Assembly (NCBI GenBank): GCA_026413225.1
Contig: CM048575.1
Location: 1,640,001-1,704,000 of the forward strand
DNA length: 64,000 nucleotides
DNA from: Otis tarda
Taxonomy: Eukaryota; Chordata; Aves; Otidiformes; Otididae
Direction of reading: 5' to 3'
The notes under the pieces were generated by a model. The model searched no databases. It had not been told where the DNA came from and saw nothing but the letters and a program-made list of their open reading frames with translations. Below, in pieces: positions 23,929 to 36,361 of the stretch. Positions within the stretch are counted from its first letter, which is position 1, and each line of letters opens with the position of its first letter. A program made the position numbers and the translations under genes.

Positions 23929-26900
23929 GGGGAACAGCAGCCAAACCTTTGTTTGCAGCAGGAGTTACATTACACTGTGTTTCATTTTGGGGCATTCAAG
24001 GAGGGTGGATCTCAGTGCAGCACAGTCAGCACCAGCTGCTCTTGTAGGAGCTCCTGGCTGGCATCAGGTGCTCCTGTTCCCAAACCAGGGGAGCGTGACT
24101 TCAGGTTTGCTTGCTCTCTCTCCCAGACAGTTTAAGATTTGTTCATTCTCTGTTTATTTCCCTTAATCTAAAATAAAAGTCATCCAGAATGAAAGTGCAT
24201 GTTTTACTCTTTGTCTAAGAAACATAACAAAGAAAAACAATTGCAAAAGAAGGCAGTACATTTCACTTTCAAGCTTTCAAGGGATTATTACCAACGACAG
24301 GAGAGAAAAAAAAAATAACAGCTTTTGAAACTTAGGGAAAAATACTTTGACAGCATCCCCATTAAACAGCTTCCCTCGTCTTTAAACTGCAGTAATTACG
24401 TTCACTTAATACTAGACAGTAAAATATTTACAAACAACACAGGGAATTAAGTGGAGTTTCCAGCTGTAGTACAGCTGTATCTCCAGCTCTGCCTCTGGTG
24501 CAGCCTCTGGTAAGGGGGACGAGGCGCTGGAGTCTGGCTGTGACATCCTGCCCTCGCAGTGTGCGCATTAACGGCACCACCACTGCCACCCAGAGCGCGG
24601 TTATCCCTACGATGGACCTGCCAGGGAAAAGCATCGGCTGGTCAGGCAGAGAGGTACTGTGAGGCTGGCAGCCTCAACAACAGCCAGGCCTTCGTCCTCA
24701 CGCGGTGCGGGACTTCCCTTCCCAGTATGTCCTCCCCAGACACAGCTGAGCTCCTTCTCTTCTCCTCTGCATGAGCGTCTGGGGGCTTCAGGTGCCTCGT
24801 CCCTGAGCAGCTGGGCTGAGTTTCTCATTAGGAAGGCCTCCTCTCTGCCAGCCCTGGGGAAAGTGGAGCATCTCTCTACCAAGAGTCTTTCTAGGTTTTT
24901 TTCCCCACTGTGCTCCATCCCTTTTGGTACGTGCTCTATCGCTGCTGCCAATCTCCCTGCAGTGAGGGAACACTCTGCGGCAAGCTCCACTGGACTGAAG
25001 CCCCCATCCTCATGCAGCTGAAATCACACAAATCCATGAAAGCCCAGTGCTCAGAGACCTGACTCTCCTCCATCAGAGGAAGATAAATCAAATCCATCTT
25101 TGGTAATTGGCTTATTCAGAAATAACAGCCTAGATTGCTGACAGACGTGGGGTCATTAATACTGATCATCATACAGATGAAAATATCCTTTTTTTTTTCA
25201 ACGAGGAAGTCCAAACTTTGATACTCATAAAAATTACCCAGAACATTGTGGAAAAATGATTGTCAAAGAGAACAGTAACCTGGCTTATCAGGGACTGTCA
25301 CAAGCCAAGCTCCAGTACAGACTTCCTCGGAGAAAAGCTGCAAAGATGGAAAGCGAACAAGTAGAGAGCAGCACATCGATCCCACAGCCTGGAGCCTGGC
25401 AGATAAAGACTTTAAGAAAAGGTTCCAAAAACATAATTTGGACATGTATTATCTCAGACAATACAGCAGCGCACACAGCTGCGGCTTTTCACTAGACCCC
25501 AGCTGAGGGTTTCAGAGGGGGCTCACGGCCCGGCAGCACCACTGCACATGACAGATATCTGGCCAGGCTAGAACCAAAACCACGTACAGAGCGGAGAAGA
25601 ACCAGACTGCAGCTACAGTGTGTTTGCTTCCAGCGTGTGACACAATCAAACTGGTTCTCCCCCTTTTCTTCTGCACCATGCTGGTGGTCCCCTGTTTATC
25701 ATTACTGTGATACGAGCTCTCACCTGGCTCCACTGCAAAAAGAAGTTGGTTTTTTTTCAGAAAACAAACCTGGGCACGGACCAGAGGGGAAGTCATGCCA
25801 GTGCCCACGTGCTGCACACGATGTGCGCGCAAGTGAGCTTGCATCACCCAGGCTGAGGGTGCGCTACTGCAGGCTGTGCGGGGCAGCAGCACAGGGTGCA
25901 CCGAGCCCTGCCCTGGGACCTTGTCCCGCTCACCAGACACTGCTCTGCCATGTGTTTCGGTACACGCCTGCCACAGCTCAGCTCTGAGGACCTAGATCTC
26001 TTTCTTCCTGGCAATCACAGTTTTCCCCCACAGAGATGGCCGAAGGCTTTTCAAAAAAAAACTGGCCCAAATGAGGTTTTATTACCTTTCTAAGATGAAG
26101 GCTGTTGTCAGCTACCCCTGCTGCACAAAGGGAGAGGGAGACAGAAGGAACAAAGCAGTGATGGAGGGACTGAGGAAAGGGTATTGGAGATATCGGTGAG
26201 ATTTTCCTGTGCCTGCTGCTCTGGCAGTGGCCTGTCTGCCTGTGTCCCTGTGCTGAAGTCGGTCTGGCCTTCGCAAGCCTACCGTGGCGAAACAGGTAAG
26301 AAAAATTACATGGAACTGAAACACCCAGGCACAAAGGGCCATGCAAGTACCACTGGAGTGGGCATTCAAACGTGCATTACAGCCTGGCTGAGAGGGGCAT
26401 CACCATGCTGTGTGCTGGCAGCCAGGAACTAAGGCAAGACCCTGCCCCAAAGACTTGTAGCTAAAATAGAAAAGACTGAAAAATGAGGCCCAGAGCCACC
26501 ATTGGACCATTCACCTGTTGCCTCACCACCATGGGCTTGTTCAAGTCCAGCTCTAATCAAAACAGCTCTGTAGCCTTTGTCTCAGCCCCGTTCCACAGAT
26601 GTAAGCAAATACTCAAGTGCTCTGATGAACTGGAGCTTAAGCTAAACCAAGTTAAATTGAATAAAGCCCGTTTTAACTCTGAATGAGTATAGCCACATAG
26701 GTGGCTAATACGGTTTAACTAACCCACTTCAGAAGTTAATTTGGATTAATTTTCCTGAAAACTTTCAAGCAGGGGAGTCCTGCATCACCAGAGGCCTGGA
26801 GAGTATTAGGAAAACGACCTCTCTATTAACCCGCTGTCACTAGTTTCCCTCGCAGCAGTTGTGCACTACTTCTTTTTCAGCAGTGTACCATTATGCTGGA

Positions 26901-28157
26901 CAATATAACACCACACGCATTAAATTACTCTGCCACTTGCCAGAGAACTTGAGCCATGTAGATGGATTTTACATCACCTCACTGGGCTAAAGAGGTCTTC
27001 TGCAACAAGTACCTTACCCATAATTGGAAATTTCTTTAATACCTTATTGATGGATTTCTTTATTGCCTGTTGACGAAGTTCAGCACAGTAAACAGAATCG
27101 ATCCCAGAGGCCAACAGCTGGGGCCGGCCGGTTTGCGCCTGCCGAGAGTAGGTTGGATTCTCAAATTGAATTACAGTTATTGTTCTGCTTGTAGCATTTT
27201 TTATGTCTCACCATGACAGATGGCTCTGTAAATGATAGCAGATTTGTATTTCATTAGGACACTTAGTCAAAAGATCAATACCGCTTCCACGCACCTTTCT
27301 GTGAACACGTACCCAGGCTGGGGACTTAATGCGATTGAGAGAGCGTTAGCTACAGAGCAGACATATGTTTTATTTGTAATAATGTCTCATTGATTCCAAA
27401 AAAAAAAAGCAGTCTTGGAAACCCAAGGGCTCTTATTGCCGCACTTCATCTTTCTCCCTGCGTGGTGAATGGCAGGTTTGGGTGCGGGAGCGGAGGGCAG
27501 GCAGAGCAGGGAGCCCCAGCCCTGCTCCGATCTCCATTGCCCTCTTGTGGGCCTGGAGCAATATTCATCTGAAAAGAGACCTCCACACCGGGAAAAAGCT
27601 TCCTAAATTCCAGCCTAAGGCACCAAAGGAGGTTGTTTCTGTCTTAGAAGAAACACAAAATATTTCCAAAAGGCTTTGCTTTGTTTAACACCTTCCTCCT
27701 CCCTCTCGTTGTTCTATCTGTCCACCCTCCCACCTTCCTCAGCGCCCCTGACTCAGCCCAGGGCTCACTACAGTTACAGGCTGTATTGATTGATTCTGGT
27801 TGTAATGAGTCTTTTCAATGTAAGCAGTGGTGCATAAAAAATTGGTTTTAAGCCTCCCCCTTACGGCGCATTGATTTAGTGTGATTAAAAGTGGATGTAA
27901 GATTTTAGCTGTTCATTGCTTAGTGAACAGATATCACCACAGAAAACACTGGAAACGAAGTTTCCAAAAATGCTGGTAGGACTTTAAGGTACAATGAGCA
28001 CAGGGTACTGGCCATTCTGCAGGTTAACGGAGCCGGCAGCGAGAGGAAGACTCCTTCATCTCTAGGGAGGAAGGACAGGACTACCAAGGAGTTCCTGCCC
28101 TCATGCCCCGCTGGAGACGTGGGGGATGAAGAATGCTTTTCTGTCAAGATGAAACAT
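23929..28157. other. 4.2 kb unique sequence, no gene seen
   Basis: No transposon or exon is recognised. AT-rich stretches lie at about 24180-24440, 26640-27060 and 27780-27910. The last has several ATTGATT/ATTAAA-like cores and might be regulatory, without proof. Short homopolymers occur near 24306-24317, 25190-25199 and 27399-27410. Open frames of up to 142 codons (25512-25940, minus) have no domain. Confidence 0.45.
28153..28157. repeat. Target-site duplication of LTR B (AACAT)
   Basis: AACAT at 28153-28157 is repeated exactly at 29298-29302, directly outside the TGTCGTGG...TATGACA ends of LTR B. This fixes the element borders and shows that it is a complete solo LTR. Confidence 0.88.
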
Positions 28158-28330
28158 TGTCGTGGTTTTGTTAGTGAGGGGGGCCCTAAGGTGGCAGCTT
28201 CTGTAGGAAACTGCTGGAAGTCGCTCCTCTTTGTTCAGTGGACTCGGCCGGGCCTAGGGCGGACCTGCTGCTGGCCAAGGCTGAGCTGATTGGTAGCAGA
28301 ATGTTCCGTGATAACGCCTCTGCCATAACG

Positions 28331-28338
28331 TATTTAAG
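28331..28338 (+). promoter_or_regulatory. TATTTAAG TATA-like box of LTR B
   Basis: TATTTAAG lies 38 bases after an inverted CCAAT box (28289-28293) and about 174 bases from the LTR start. It is present in all three family members. It is a candidate core promoter judged by sequence only. Confidence 0.55.
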
Positions 28339-29109
28339 AAGGGGAAAACAGAAAAAAAAAAGAGAGGAGAGAAGATGTGAAGAAGCTGAGCAGGGGCAGA
28401 GGTGCAGAGGGGGAGGCGCAGGCCTCATGGGCCTTGCAGGCCTCACCCTCTGGCCTCTCGCCAGGCAGCCGACTGGGCCCGACTCGGCCCGGCCCGGCTG
28501 CAAGAAGTGGAGAGGAGATGAGAAGTGAATAAGATGTAAAAAAGATCCTGAGAGGCGTCTGCCAGCCTGTTGTGAGGAACGGCTGCAGACGCCAAGGTCA
28601 GTGCAGAAGGAGGGGCAGGAGTAATGCGGCTCCTGGCCAAGATTCCCCTGCAGCCTGTGGTGACGACCATGGTGGAGCAGGTTGTCCCCCTGCAGCCCAT
28701 GGAGGTCCACAGAGGAGCAGAGATCCACTTGGAGCCCGTGAAGGACCCCACACCGGGGGAGGTGGATGCCTGAAGGCGGCTGTGGCCCATGGAGGGCCCG
28801 CTGGGACAGCCGTTCTGGAGGGACTGCACCCGTGGAAGAGATGACCCTCGCCGGAGCAGTTCCATGAAGGACTGTGGCCCGTGGGAGGGACCCCACAACA
28901 GAGCAGGGGAGGAATGTGAGGAGTTCTTCCCCCGACCATGAAGCAGCGGCGTGAAACAACGCGTGATGAACTGACCGCAACCCCCATTCCCTCTTCCCCC
29001 CTGTGCTGCTCGGGGGGGGAAGGTGGTAGAGAAAATGTTAAGCTTGGGAAGAGGGAGGGGTGGGGGGAGGTTATCTTGTTCTCTGTCTCATTATCCTGCT
29101 GTTTGTAAT

Positions 29110-29115
29110 AATAAA
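29110..29115 (+). promoter_or_regulatory. AATAAA poly(A) signal of LTR B
   Basis: AATAAA is found 182 bases before the LTR end, in a locally AT-rich segment within a GC-rich element. It is at the matching position in LTRs A and C. Confidence 0.65.
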
Positions 29116-29297
29116 TGAATAGTTTTCCCCAAGTCGAGTCTGTTTTGCCCGTGACAGTAACTTTAAGGATTTCTCCCTGTCCTTATCTCAAACCTCGAGC
29201 CGTTTTTGTTATATTATCTCTCCCTGTTCTCTCGGAAGGTGGGGGGAGTGAGAGAGAGACCGCGTAGTCTGGTCCTGATCAGGGCTGAACTATGACA

Positions 29298-32189
29298 AAC
29301 ATGTACCAAGTCCATCCTGTGGAGAGGTCTCGGCTGCCATTCAAGAGACCTTCAGACCACGGAAAGGACACAGCCGCCGGTCTGGCCGTCGGGACCGAGG
29401 CCGCAGCCCCTGCGTGCACGCAGCGGATGGGCCCACCACCCTCTGCAGCTGGGATCGGAAGCTGACCCTCCCGCAGCCCCAGCTAACCCTTCAGTCTTTG
29501 GAGACTCTGGGAGGAAGTCTGTCTCAGAGGCTCTGCTCCATGCAATGCCTCACACGTGTAGAATCATTCCAACGGGAAAGAGACGGGGAACGGAGCCCTG
29601 GTGCCCTGCAGGGACGGGCCTGGCAGTTCAGCGAGCTGCAGCGCAGCCCCATCAGCAGCCTCACGCTGTGCCATCGAGATGAAAGGCTGCAGGGGGAAGA
29701 AATCTGACAATGGCTGGATGTGAGGCTGCAGGGGAGGTCCTGAGGGGGTAATGCAGCAACCTTCACCCCCAGGCTTCACTCAGACATCCTGACAACTCTT
29801 TCTACAGTAATCTGTCCCGCTCCTCCCGGTTCTGCCCCCTGGAAATGCTCCATCCCTCTCCCTCTGCACCGCAGTTGCCAGCTGGGAGGAAGTGTCACTT
29901 ACAACACTCACATGCCAAATTTGGCACAAATCCCTCGCCACCAGTACTCCGTAGCATCGGCGCAGCTTCCCACCTGCTCTCACACCTGCTCGCACTGGGA
30001 GCAGCACTTTCTTAGCAGGAACTGGGTTTCCAGCTCCACGTCTCCACACCTCACCCAGCTGGTTTCACAGAGCACTCCTGTAGCGCAGACCCGCTGCTGC
30101 CAGCGCTGTGCCTTGCACCAGGGTAACGACCACGTGTACGAGCCCTGCACCCACATCACCCAGTGCCACCTGCACCAACCTCAACCCTCCACCAACGTCA
30201 CATCGCTGACTTTGCTGTCACTTCTGATTTACACCTGGATCACTGAGACCAGTCCCAGGCCCCCCCTACCCTGTGCACACCCAGCTTCAGGAGCCTTTGA
30301 CATTTTCTTTGAAAGAGAGAGGGAAAAATCAGGAGATTTTATAGAACATGTTTTATGTTGAATAGTGCTTACAACTTCATGAATTGCAAAACAATTTTAA
30401 AATCTTGCTGTTATAGGAAAATCCATTCTGGTTCACTGCCTCTGTCACTAAAACTCATCGTATGCACCTTGCCAAACCCATTAAAGCCCACCATCAAGAC
30501 TGGGATCCCGAGTCATAATTTCTGGGCCAGTCCCCACTCCTCTAAATAAATATTTCAGCTTCCAATACAATGTCAGGAGCATGGAGGGAGCGCCAGAAGC
30601 AGGGGGAGCATGTTTATCAGAGAAAAGCCAGAAGAAACCCAAGAAGCATATTCTTTAAAATATAGTATCTTCTTCAGCTTCATTTCCTCTCTTTTGTGTA
30701 CAGAGCAGCAGGAACAGCAGCACCAAAAGCCTTGAGGGCAGAGAACTTGTGACCCATCCCTGACTTGTCATCATAAAGTCTCCTGGCCCCAACCTCCCCA
30801 TTATAGTTTGGACTTTGAAGAGCAATAAAGAATGTCAGGCTGACAAATATATGTTATCAAAAGAGATCTCTTCTTCAGTTTACAAAACAATTCCACAGCT
30901 TTATTGCCCCTCTCTGGAGGTCCCAGACTATGGGCTGTCATTTCTCTGCTCCCACTCTAAAAGATGAACAAACAGCTTCATATTATGTTTGTGCCCACAG
31001 CAGCCGTCATTCCAGGATCAGAGATTTTAATTGGCAAATCTTAAAAGGTCAATGACTGACAAAATCATAGCATATAGCTAAGAAGGAAGGAAAATATAGA
31101 TGACAACATGGCCTCAAGCTAACGGGGATCCACACCTTTTGGACATCAAATTCCAAATTCTGCCATAAACTGACTTTGAGGTGTGGAGCTGTATGATGAC
31201 TGCTCCAAACACCATTCTGTTCCGTGACAAATGAACATCTCCACCAGCAACTGGGCATATGTATTTGCTGTAATCATTCCAAATTTCAGATGCTTCTAGA
31301 AATCTGGAATTTTGCAGAAAAACCCTCACTCTACTTCATGGTGAGAATTATCACATCATTCTCTTTCTTGCTCGTTTATCAATTGTTCTTAAAGTCCCCA
31401 GCCGACAACCAGGAGAACCCAACACATACGTTCAGTACCTGTCTCAAAGAGCTGAGGACTAAATAGGAAATTGAAGGCAAGTGTTTTGCTAAGAAAACAG
31501 AAGCTCCTCAATTTTACAGTATGCCCTGCTTTTCCCTTTCTTGGTCCCCTAACCCTCGGCTGACAGAAATTAAGTGATCGCTTAATTGACTGGCCATCCT
31601 ACCTCCAGCACTACAGGGAGGTAACAGGGGAGACTCAGCGAGTGGCAGCTACGGTCGGTGCTTAGAGCCCTGCGGACATACTGCTGCGCGAGGAGAGAGC
31701 CTGGCCACGTGGAAAGCAACAGAAGAATTCTAATTCCTGTCACTGGGACTAGGACTCCTTTCATAGTCTTCCTCCTCTCCTTTTACTTCCATAAAAGAGG
31801 CATTTCAATAGGGACGCATTAATGTGCGACGAGAAGCCAGATTTAAGTTCTGTCCTGCTGAGCAGCCCCATTAGCTGAAACAGGGCTGCCCTGGAGTAGT
31901 GCTCTGCTCTACTCAAACGCATGGGAAAGCAGCCTTAAAAAGTACATAAAAAGGCTGGAAAATGCTCACTAGCTGTCCTTATTAGGGTGCTTTCAGCTGT
32001 CAACATATCAGGCGCTGTCTTTCCAGACTCCTCAAATGGCGTGGCATTGACTCGCAAGTACGAGGTGTGCCCACGCCGGCGCCCTGGCTCAAAGGACGCC
32101 CAGATCCACCCCTGCCAGCCTGCGAAATGGTCCCAGCCCAACAGCGGGCAACGTCTATCCGCATCCTTACCAAACAAATCATTAGCTTC
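29298..32189. other. 2.9 kb unique sequence, no gene seen
   Basis: This begins with the second AACAT of LTR B. The first kilobase is GC-rich and holds a 149-codon frame (29912-30361) without recognised motifs. From about 30300 on it becomes AT-rich. No remnant of a retroviral interior is found next to LTR B or LTR D, in keeping with both being solo LTRs. Confidence 0.45.
32184..32189. repeat. Target-site duplication of LTR D (AGCTTC)
   Basis: AGCTTC at 32184-32189 is repeated exactly at 32604-32609, directly outside the TG...CA ends of LTR D. A 6-bp duplication is the pattern of alpharetroviruses and other class II (ERVK-like) elements in birds. Confidence 0.85.
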
Positions 32190-32246
32190 TGTTGACGCGA
32201 AAGTCACGGACACGTCACACAACCAATATGATCAAGCAAATGCCAC

Positions 32247-32252
32247 TTTATT
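32247..32252 (-). promoter_or_regulatory. AATAAA poly(A) signal of LTR D
   Basis: AATAAA on the minus strand lies just downstream of the TATA box and about 60 bases before the LTR 3' end. This implies a very short R region, as in alpharetroviral LTRs. Confidence 0.65.
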
Positions 32253-32267
32253 GCCCAAATAGCTCGG

Positions 32268-32275
32268 TTTATATA
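32268..32275 (-). promoter_or_regulatory. TATATAAA box of LTR D
   Basis: TATATAAA on the minus strand has two CCAAT motifs upstream, about 40 and 80 bases away. This is the most complete class II promoter arrangement in the window. Whether it is active in the host cannot be seen here. Confidence 0.7.
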
Positions 32276-32603
32276 GATATTTTATTTCCTGTTCATGTTC
32301 AAGCCATCTGTTGATTGGTTAGCATGTACTGTCCATGTGCCTAAAGCAATAATTTGATTGGTTAAGGACTTCTGATCACGCGAACGGTTCCCTCTGCTTG
32401 CATCCTGTCTTGTATCCTGCTTTCAGCACGTACTCTTGCTTTGTCCGTTGTGCTCAGATCCTGTTCATGTCGATGCATTTGCCCATATTCCCATCCCCTA
32501 CATCGATGGCCTGCTGCCTGCAGAGGCCTCTGGCTCACAGATTAAACAGTCCATTGTCTCTGGATTGTTCACTATGTGTCCATTGCTCTCCAAATATCCC
32601 ACA

Positions 32604-35600
32604 AGCTTCCACCAGCTAGGGATCTGGATCATAAGCCTTCTCTTCTCCCCACACTTTTCCCGTGGTGTCACCAGGCCCCGTTGAACAGCCGCTAGGCCCA
32701 TCACAGACGTACTCCAGCGACAGATGACCGTGTCTCTGCACAGACACAAAGCCAGGGCACGCACTGGCCCGTCAGTGGGCTCCACTGTCACGCTGCTCAA
32801 TGCAATTGCAATATAGCAATTACTTCATCAAAGGGGCATCTACAGGCTTTGTACAGTAACACCCATATTCTGCTTCCACACCCGTGCCCATCTGTGTCTG
32901 TGAGTGCCTCTGTACTTTCTACGTTACGTACTCGTGTGATGAGCTGTTTCTTAAGCATCCCTTCAATGTCTGGTACGTACTATAAAAACAGGCCTTGTAG
33001 AGATTGAAAAAAAAAGCATTTGCAGGCTGGTCCGATGGATATGCAAGCAGCTAATAGCGTTACACCTACTGCCTGCAGCAGCCCATGAAAGAACAGGTTT
33101 CAGAAAAACACTTACTGGCAAGAACCCTAAGGCAAGGGCTGGCTTATGAGATCTGCTCGCCGCGTGAGCGCAGAGTCCGTCGCTGTGAGGGGGATGTGCT
33201 TGCTGATGGAGAGGTACAATTAGGTGAGTTAAGTACACTAACAATGAACTGCTGCATACTTTCCAATGCAATAAAAATGATAATGATTCTGCTGAAAAAT
33301 ATCATTACTTCACACTCATTTAATTCTGGAAATCTAAATTCACAAAGGAAACAAGAAGCCCTTTAATCTCCTGGTAGATAAATAGCCCAATTTTATTTCT
33401 ACTATTATTTTTTATCCTTTTCCAAGACATTTTATAAGACTTCAGAACATGAGAGCACAGTTTAATTAACATTATCACATTAAAAAGCACAGCCAAAATT
33501 TTCATGGAGTTTTAACTGAAACATAATACTGTCTCACTTAATTTTTTATTTTTTTTTTTTTTGCATCAAGCATAATGATGAAAAACACAGTCTGCACTGA
33601 TTGCTGGTAGTACGTGGTACATTAGCAAAGAGGGCTTATCAAAAGTAGCCATTTGGATGGTTTAGATGATCTCTTCTTGCAGAAATGCACTTTTGGGAGC
33701 AGAAAGGCATACTTTGTTTCCTCTGTTCGCACCTCCAGAACAGGTAACGCCAATTACATGCAAACATTTTTGGGATGGAGGTTTGTGCACCTGCTTCCTG
33801 ACCCTGCAGAGGATAACAAGGTAGTGTTATACTCACACAGCACCTTCCAGCAGAGGATCTCTGAGCTCTTTGAAAATGTCACACTCTGCCCTGCAGCAGC
33901 CTTTTGGCAACAGGAATCAACCCTGGGACCTCTGACCAGAACAGTGCAAGCATTCACCGCTGGCCACAGCTGCAGCAATGTTCTCAGCAGCTCATTACAA
34001 CCGAGCCAACCCTAGAAGGTCACGGGCGCCATGCAGAGCGGTGCCAGGCCCCAGCCATTTCTCACGCCTGTGAAGGTGGGCAGGGAGGTTGTTCTGCCCA
34101 CAGATCTGGCAAGGAACAAAGCGCCATGGGTCACCAAGCAGGGCACTGGCAGAGTCACTGAGCCCCATGCCAGCCCAGAAAATAACAGCTGACATTTTCC
34201 TTTGCAGAGCCTTCTAAGGGAACAGGTAGGCTGCCCAGGAGCTCTGGACATCCCTATCTTATCTGTCTTACCAGGAGCTGCACTTCCATCTCCCGTGTTC
34301 CCTTTGATTTTTGCTCAGTCTCAACCCGAGACCTGGAGACCTCACCCAAGGGCAGGACAAACGTGCTGCTGGTGAAACTACAACCCCTGTTTGTGTCAGT
34401 GGGATGAAGATTTCACATTAGCAAGAGCTTGCTTTGGGAAATTGTTTCGCTAAAGTGAGAAGATACAGGCCAGCCTGTGCTGCTGTGGTGCCCTGAGCCA
34501 GCCCTGCGCACCAGCCTTGGTGCTGCTCATCTCCACCCACCCGACGTGTGGATGCAGCTTTCCTCCACAACCATTCATTCCTGCTGCTGCTTTTGATGGA
34601 ATCAGAGCTCGGCCTCACTACGAAAAGTCTGCTCCGGCTGAACAAGGAGCTGCTGCGCTGACGCAGACGGTTGCAGAGGATGGGATGCTCTCCTGTGGTC
34701 CAGAAGCCCAGATGCGATGGCTGTAATTGTTTCCTCCAGGCTTTGAATCGCCCGTCTCTGCACGACATGCCCAGGTGTTCTGTGCCATGAATGCATTACT
34801 TTTAAAGAGTTTATTTTCTAGCTCATGACTGGTAACTTTAGTTCACTATTTAATCTGAAGAAAGCAAAGGCTGAAATCGAGTGTTTCACTTGGTCGCTAG
34901 CTGACGAAATGCCTGCATTTAGTTTCCCTGAGGCTGTCTACTTCCTTTTGAAGTTACAGTAGGAAGCCTGCTGGTCAGAACATTTCCATACTGTCATCAA
35001 AATATGCCGTGCTGCAGTGGTCACCTTCTCCCATAGAATTATACTGGTTTTGAGGATGCATTTGGATGGGAAATTTTCTGGAGCTTGACATTTCTCACCA
35101 AAGAGGGAGAAAGTGCTAGAAAGAGAGAGAGATGGCAGAAACAAAAATCTGCAAAATTGTGTGGCAAGAAAATATTCTGGATTTGGTCTTCACTGGAAAG
35201 AAAAGAAAATTTGAAACCTCAAAGGTCTGTGTAAAAGAAAACCAGGGTTCATTTCTTTTTTTATGGACAGGAGTGCTAGAACCTGAGTAGCTAATCCGAG
35301 TTTCCAGAAGGCAGTTTCCCATCTGATGTTTTAGTCCATTCTTACCCAAGGCACAGCTTTTTTTTTTTTTACTAGCTATCTACAGCAGAAATCATACAGC
35401 AAGTATGATTTTCTATATTGGATCAATATATTGGCTGCTGTGCATTGATCCGAACAAACAACCTACCTTCCCAGGAGCACCACAACTTTGGGTTCCACTC
35501 TCTCTCTCTCTCTCTCTCATCCACATCTTTCTGTGTTTCTGAGCGGCCATATAACTCCTAGGGAAGCGAGGACTTCAAAGAAGCAGGCAAGGGGTGGCCT

Positions 35601-36361
35601 GCTACTCTAAGCGGGTAAGGTGACCTGAACTGAACTGAATGCCTGGCTGGCAAAGGGGTACCATGTGTTCTCTTCCTCAGTACAGAGAAAACATCTGTAA
35701 TGAATTGCGTGGGAGCACTTCCACCATACATTAGGAATGATACCCAAATAACCACGGTTATGAATTTATATTCTTTCTCAAAGCTCTCAAGTTCTTGGCA
35801 AACACAACAAGAACAGATCTGAAGACCAAACTTCAATTCTCCTTTTTGTTTCCCCCAACCTAAATCAATAGATATATAAAAGTCAGAGATGAAAACAAAT
35901 CATGATCATGCTGCAGCTCTCAGGGGAAAATACCATCTACAAGAAAATAAATCAATAAAACCCTGTATTCCTGGACATGGTCTCTGTTTTGGTCAATAAA
36001 TGCAGTGTGTTACGCAGTACATCACCGCAGCCCACAGCAATTTGCCAATGCCTGAGCACATCTATTTGGGTGGGAGGACAAAATGGTCACTCCAGTTGTT
36101 AAGCAACTGTGTTTCTCAAAGGTAATGTGGTTTGCTTCAGACTGGAGCATTATTTGCCCTGCCAACAGGCGGGGGCAGACAAAGTGGAATGACAGCCCAG
36201 TCTTCTGGAGCTCTCTTATCGCTTGCTCCTCTGAAATAGAAAGCACTTCTTTAGGAAGTGTTTTCTGCATTGTTTCAGTTGGGAAGGTTTATCGATTATA
36301 ACAGGCAAACTGACAAAAAAAAAAACAGGTTTGAAGGAGGAAATAGGAAATGTAGGCAGAT
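32604..36361. other. 3.8 kb unique sequence, no gene seen
   Basis: This begins with the second AGCTTC of LTR D. A T-rich run lies at 33541-33563 and another at 35360-35371. The AT-rich segment 33370-33600 has several TTAATTAA/ATTAT motifs. No exon or further transposon is recognised. Opposed frames at 34418-34768 have no domain. Confidence 0.45.
35498..35518 (+). repeat. (CT)n dinucleotide microsatellite
   Basis: An uninterrupted run of about ten CT units lies in unique sequence. It is short but perfect, so it may vary in length between individuals. Confidence 0.95.

Larger units (their letters stand above)
28158..29297 (+). mobile_element. Solo LTR B, 1140 bp, complete reference copy of the A/B/C family
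   Basis: A complete solo LTR begins TGTCGTGGTTTTG and ends GGGCTGAACTATGACA, with the perfect 5-bp duplication AACAT. It has ATTGG (inverted CCAAT) at 28289-28293, TATTTAAG at 28331-28338 and AATAAA at 29110-29115. The middle (about 28640-28900) is GC-rich with imperfect repeats of CTGCAGCCCATGGAGG-like units. No internal retroviral gene is present, so the provirus was lost by recombination between its two LTRs. If the TATA-like box is the real promoter, the R region would be about 770 bases, which is exceptionally long. A 264-codon frame on the opposite strand is not conserved in A or C and is dismissed. Confidence 0.92.
32190..32603 (-). mobile_element. Solo LTR D, 414 bp, alpharetrovirus/ERVK-like
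   Basis: On the minus strand the element starts TGTGGGATATTTGG and ends TTTCGCGTCAACA, with a perfect 6-bp duplication AGCTTC. The promoter layout is compact. Two AACCAATCAA motifs (CCAAT boxes; on the plus strand TTGATTGGTTA at 32311-32321 and 32354-32364) precede TATATAAA (32268-32275). AATAAA follows only 15 bases later (32247-32252). The U5 part, with ATTGGTTGTGTGACG, is short. The TATA and AATAAA boxes packed tightly just before R are a hallmark of avian leukosis-type LTRs. The family is related to that group but is not identical to any sequence I can name. No viral gene remains beside it. Confidence 0.85.

Noticed and set aside
28572..28844. Sense-strand open frame in LTR B with an arginine-rich start, also present in LTR A (11643-11903) and LTR C (57197-57580)
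   Set aside because: All three begin at GTG, not ATG, and have no shared ATG. They end at different places, and a second overlapping frame is open as well. This fits a stop-poor GC-rich repeat better than an accessory gene.
28186..28980. 264-codon open frame on the minus strand of LTR B, the longest frame in the window
   Set aside because: It is antisense to the LTR. The matching frames in LTRs A and C are broken at different places, and it has only low-complexity Pro/Ser/Leu-rich composition from GC-rich repeats.
31987..32262. 91-codon frame running into LTR D, considered as a retroviral interior remnant
   Set aside because: The exact AGCTTC duplication on both sides shows that the sequence next to LTR D is host DNA. 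No primer-binding site or viral motif is seen.
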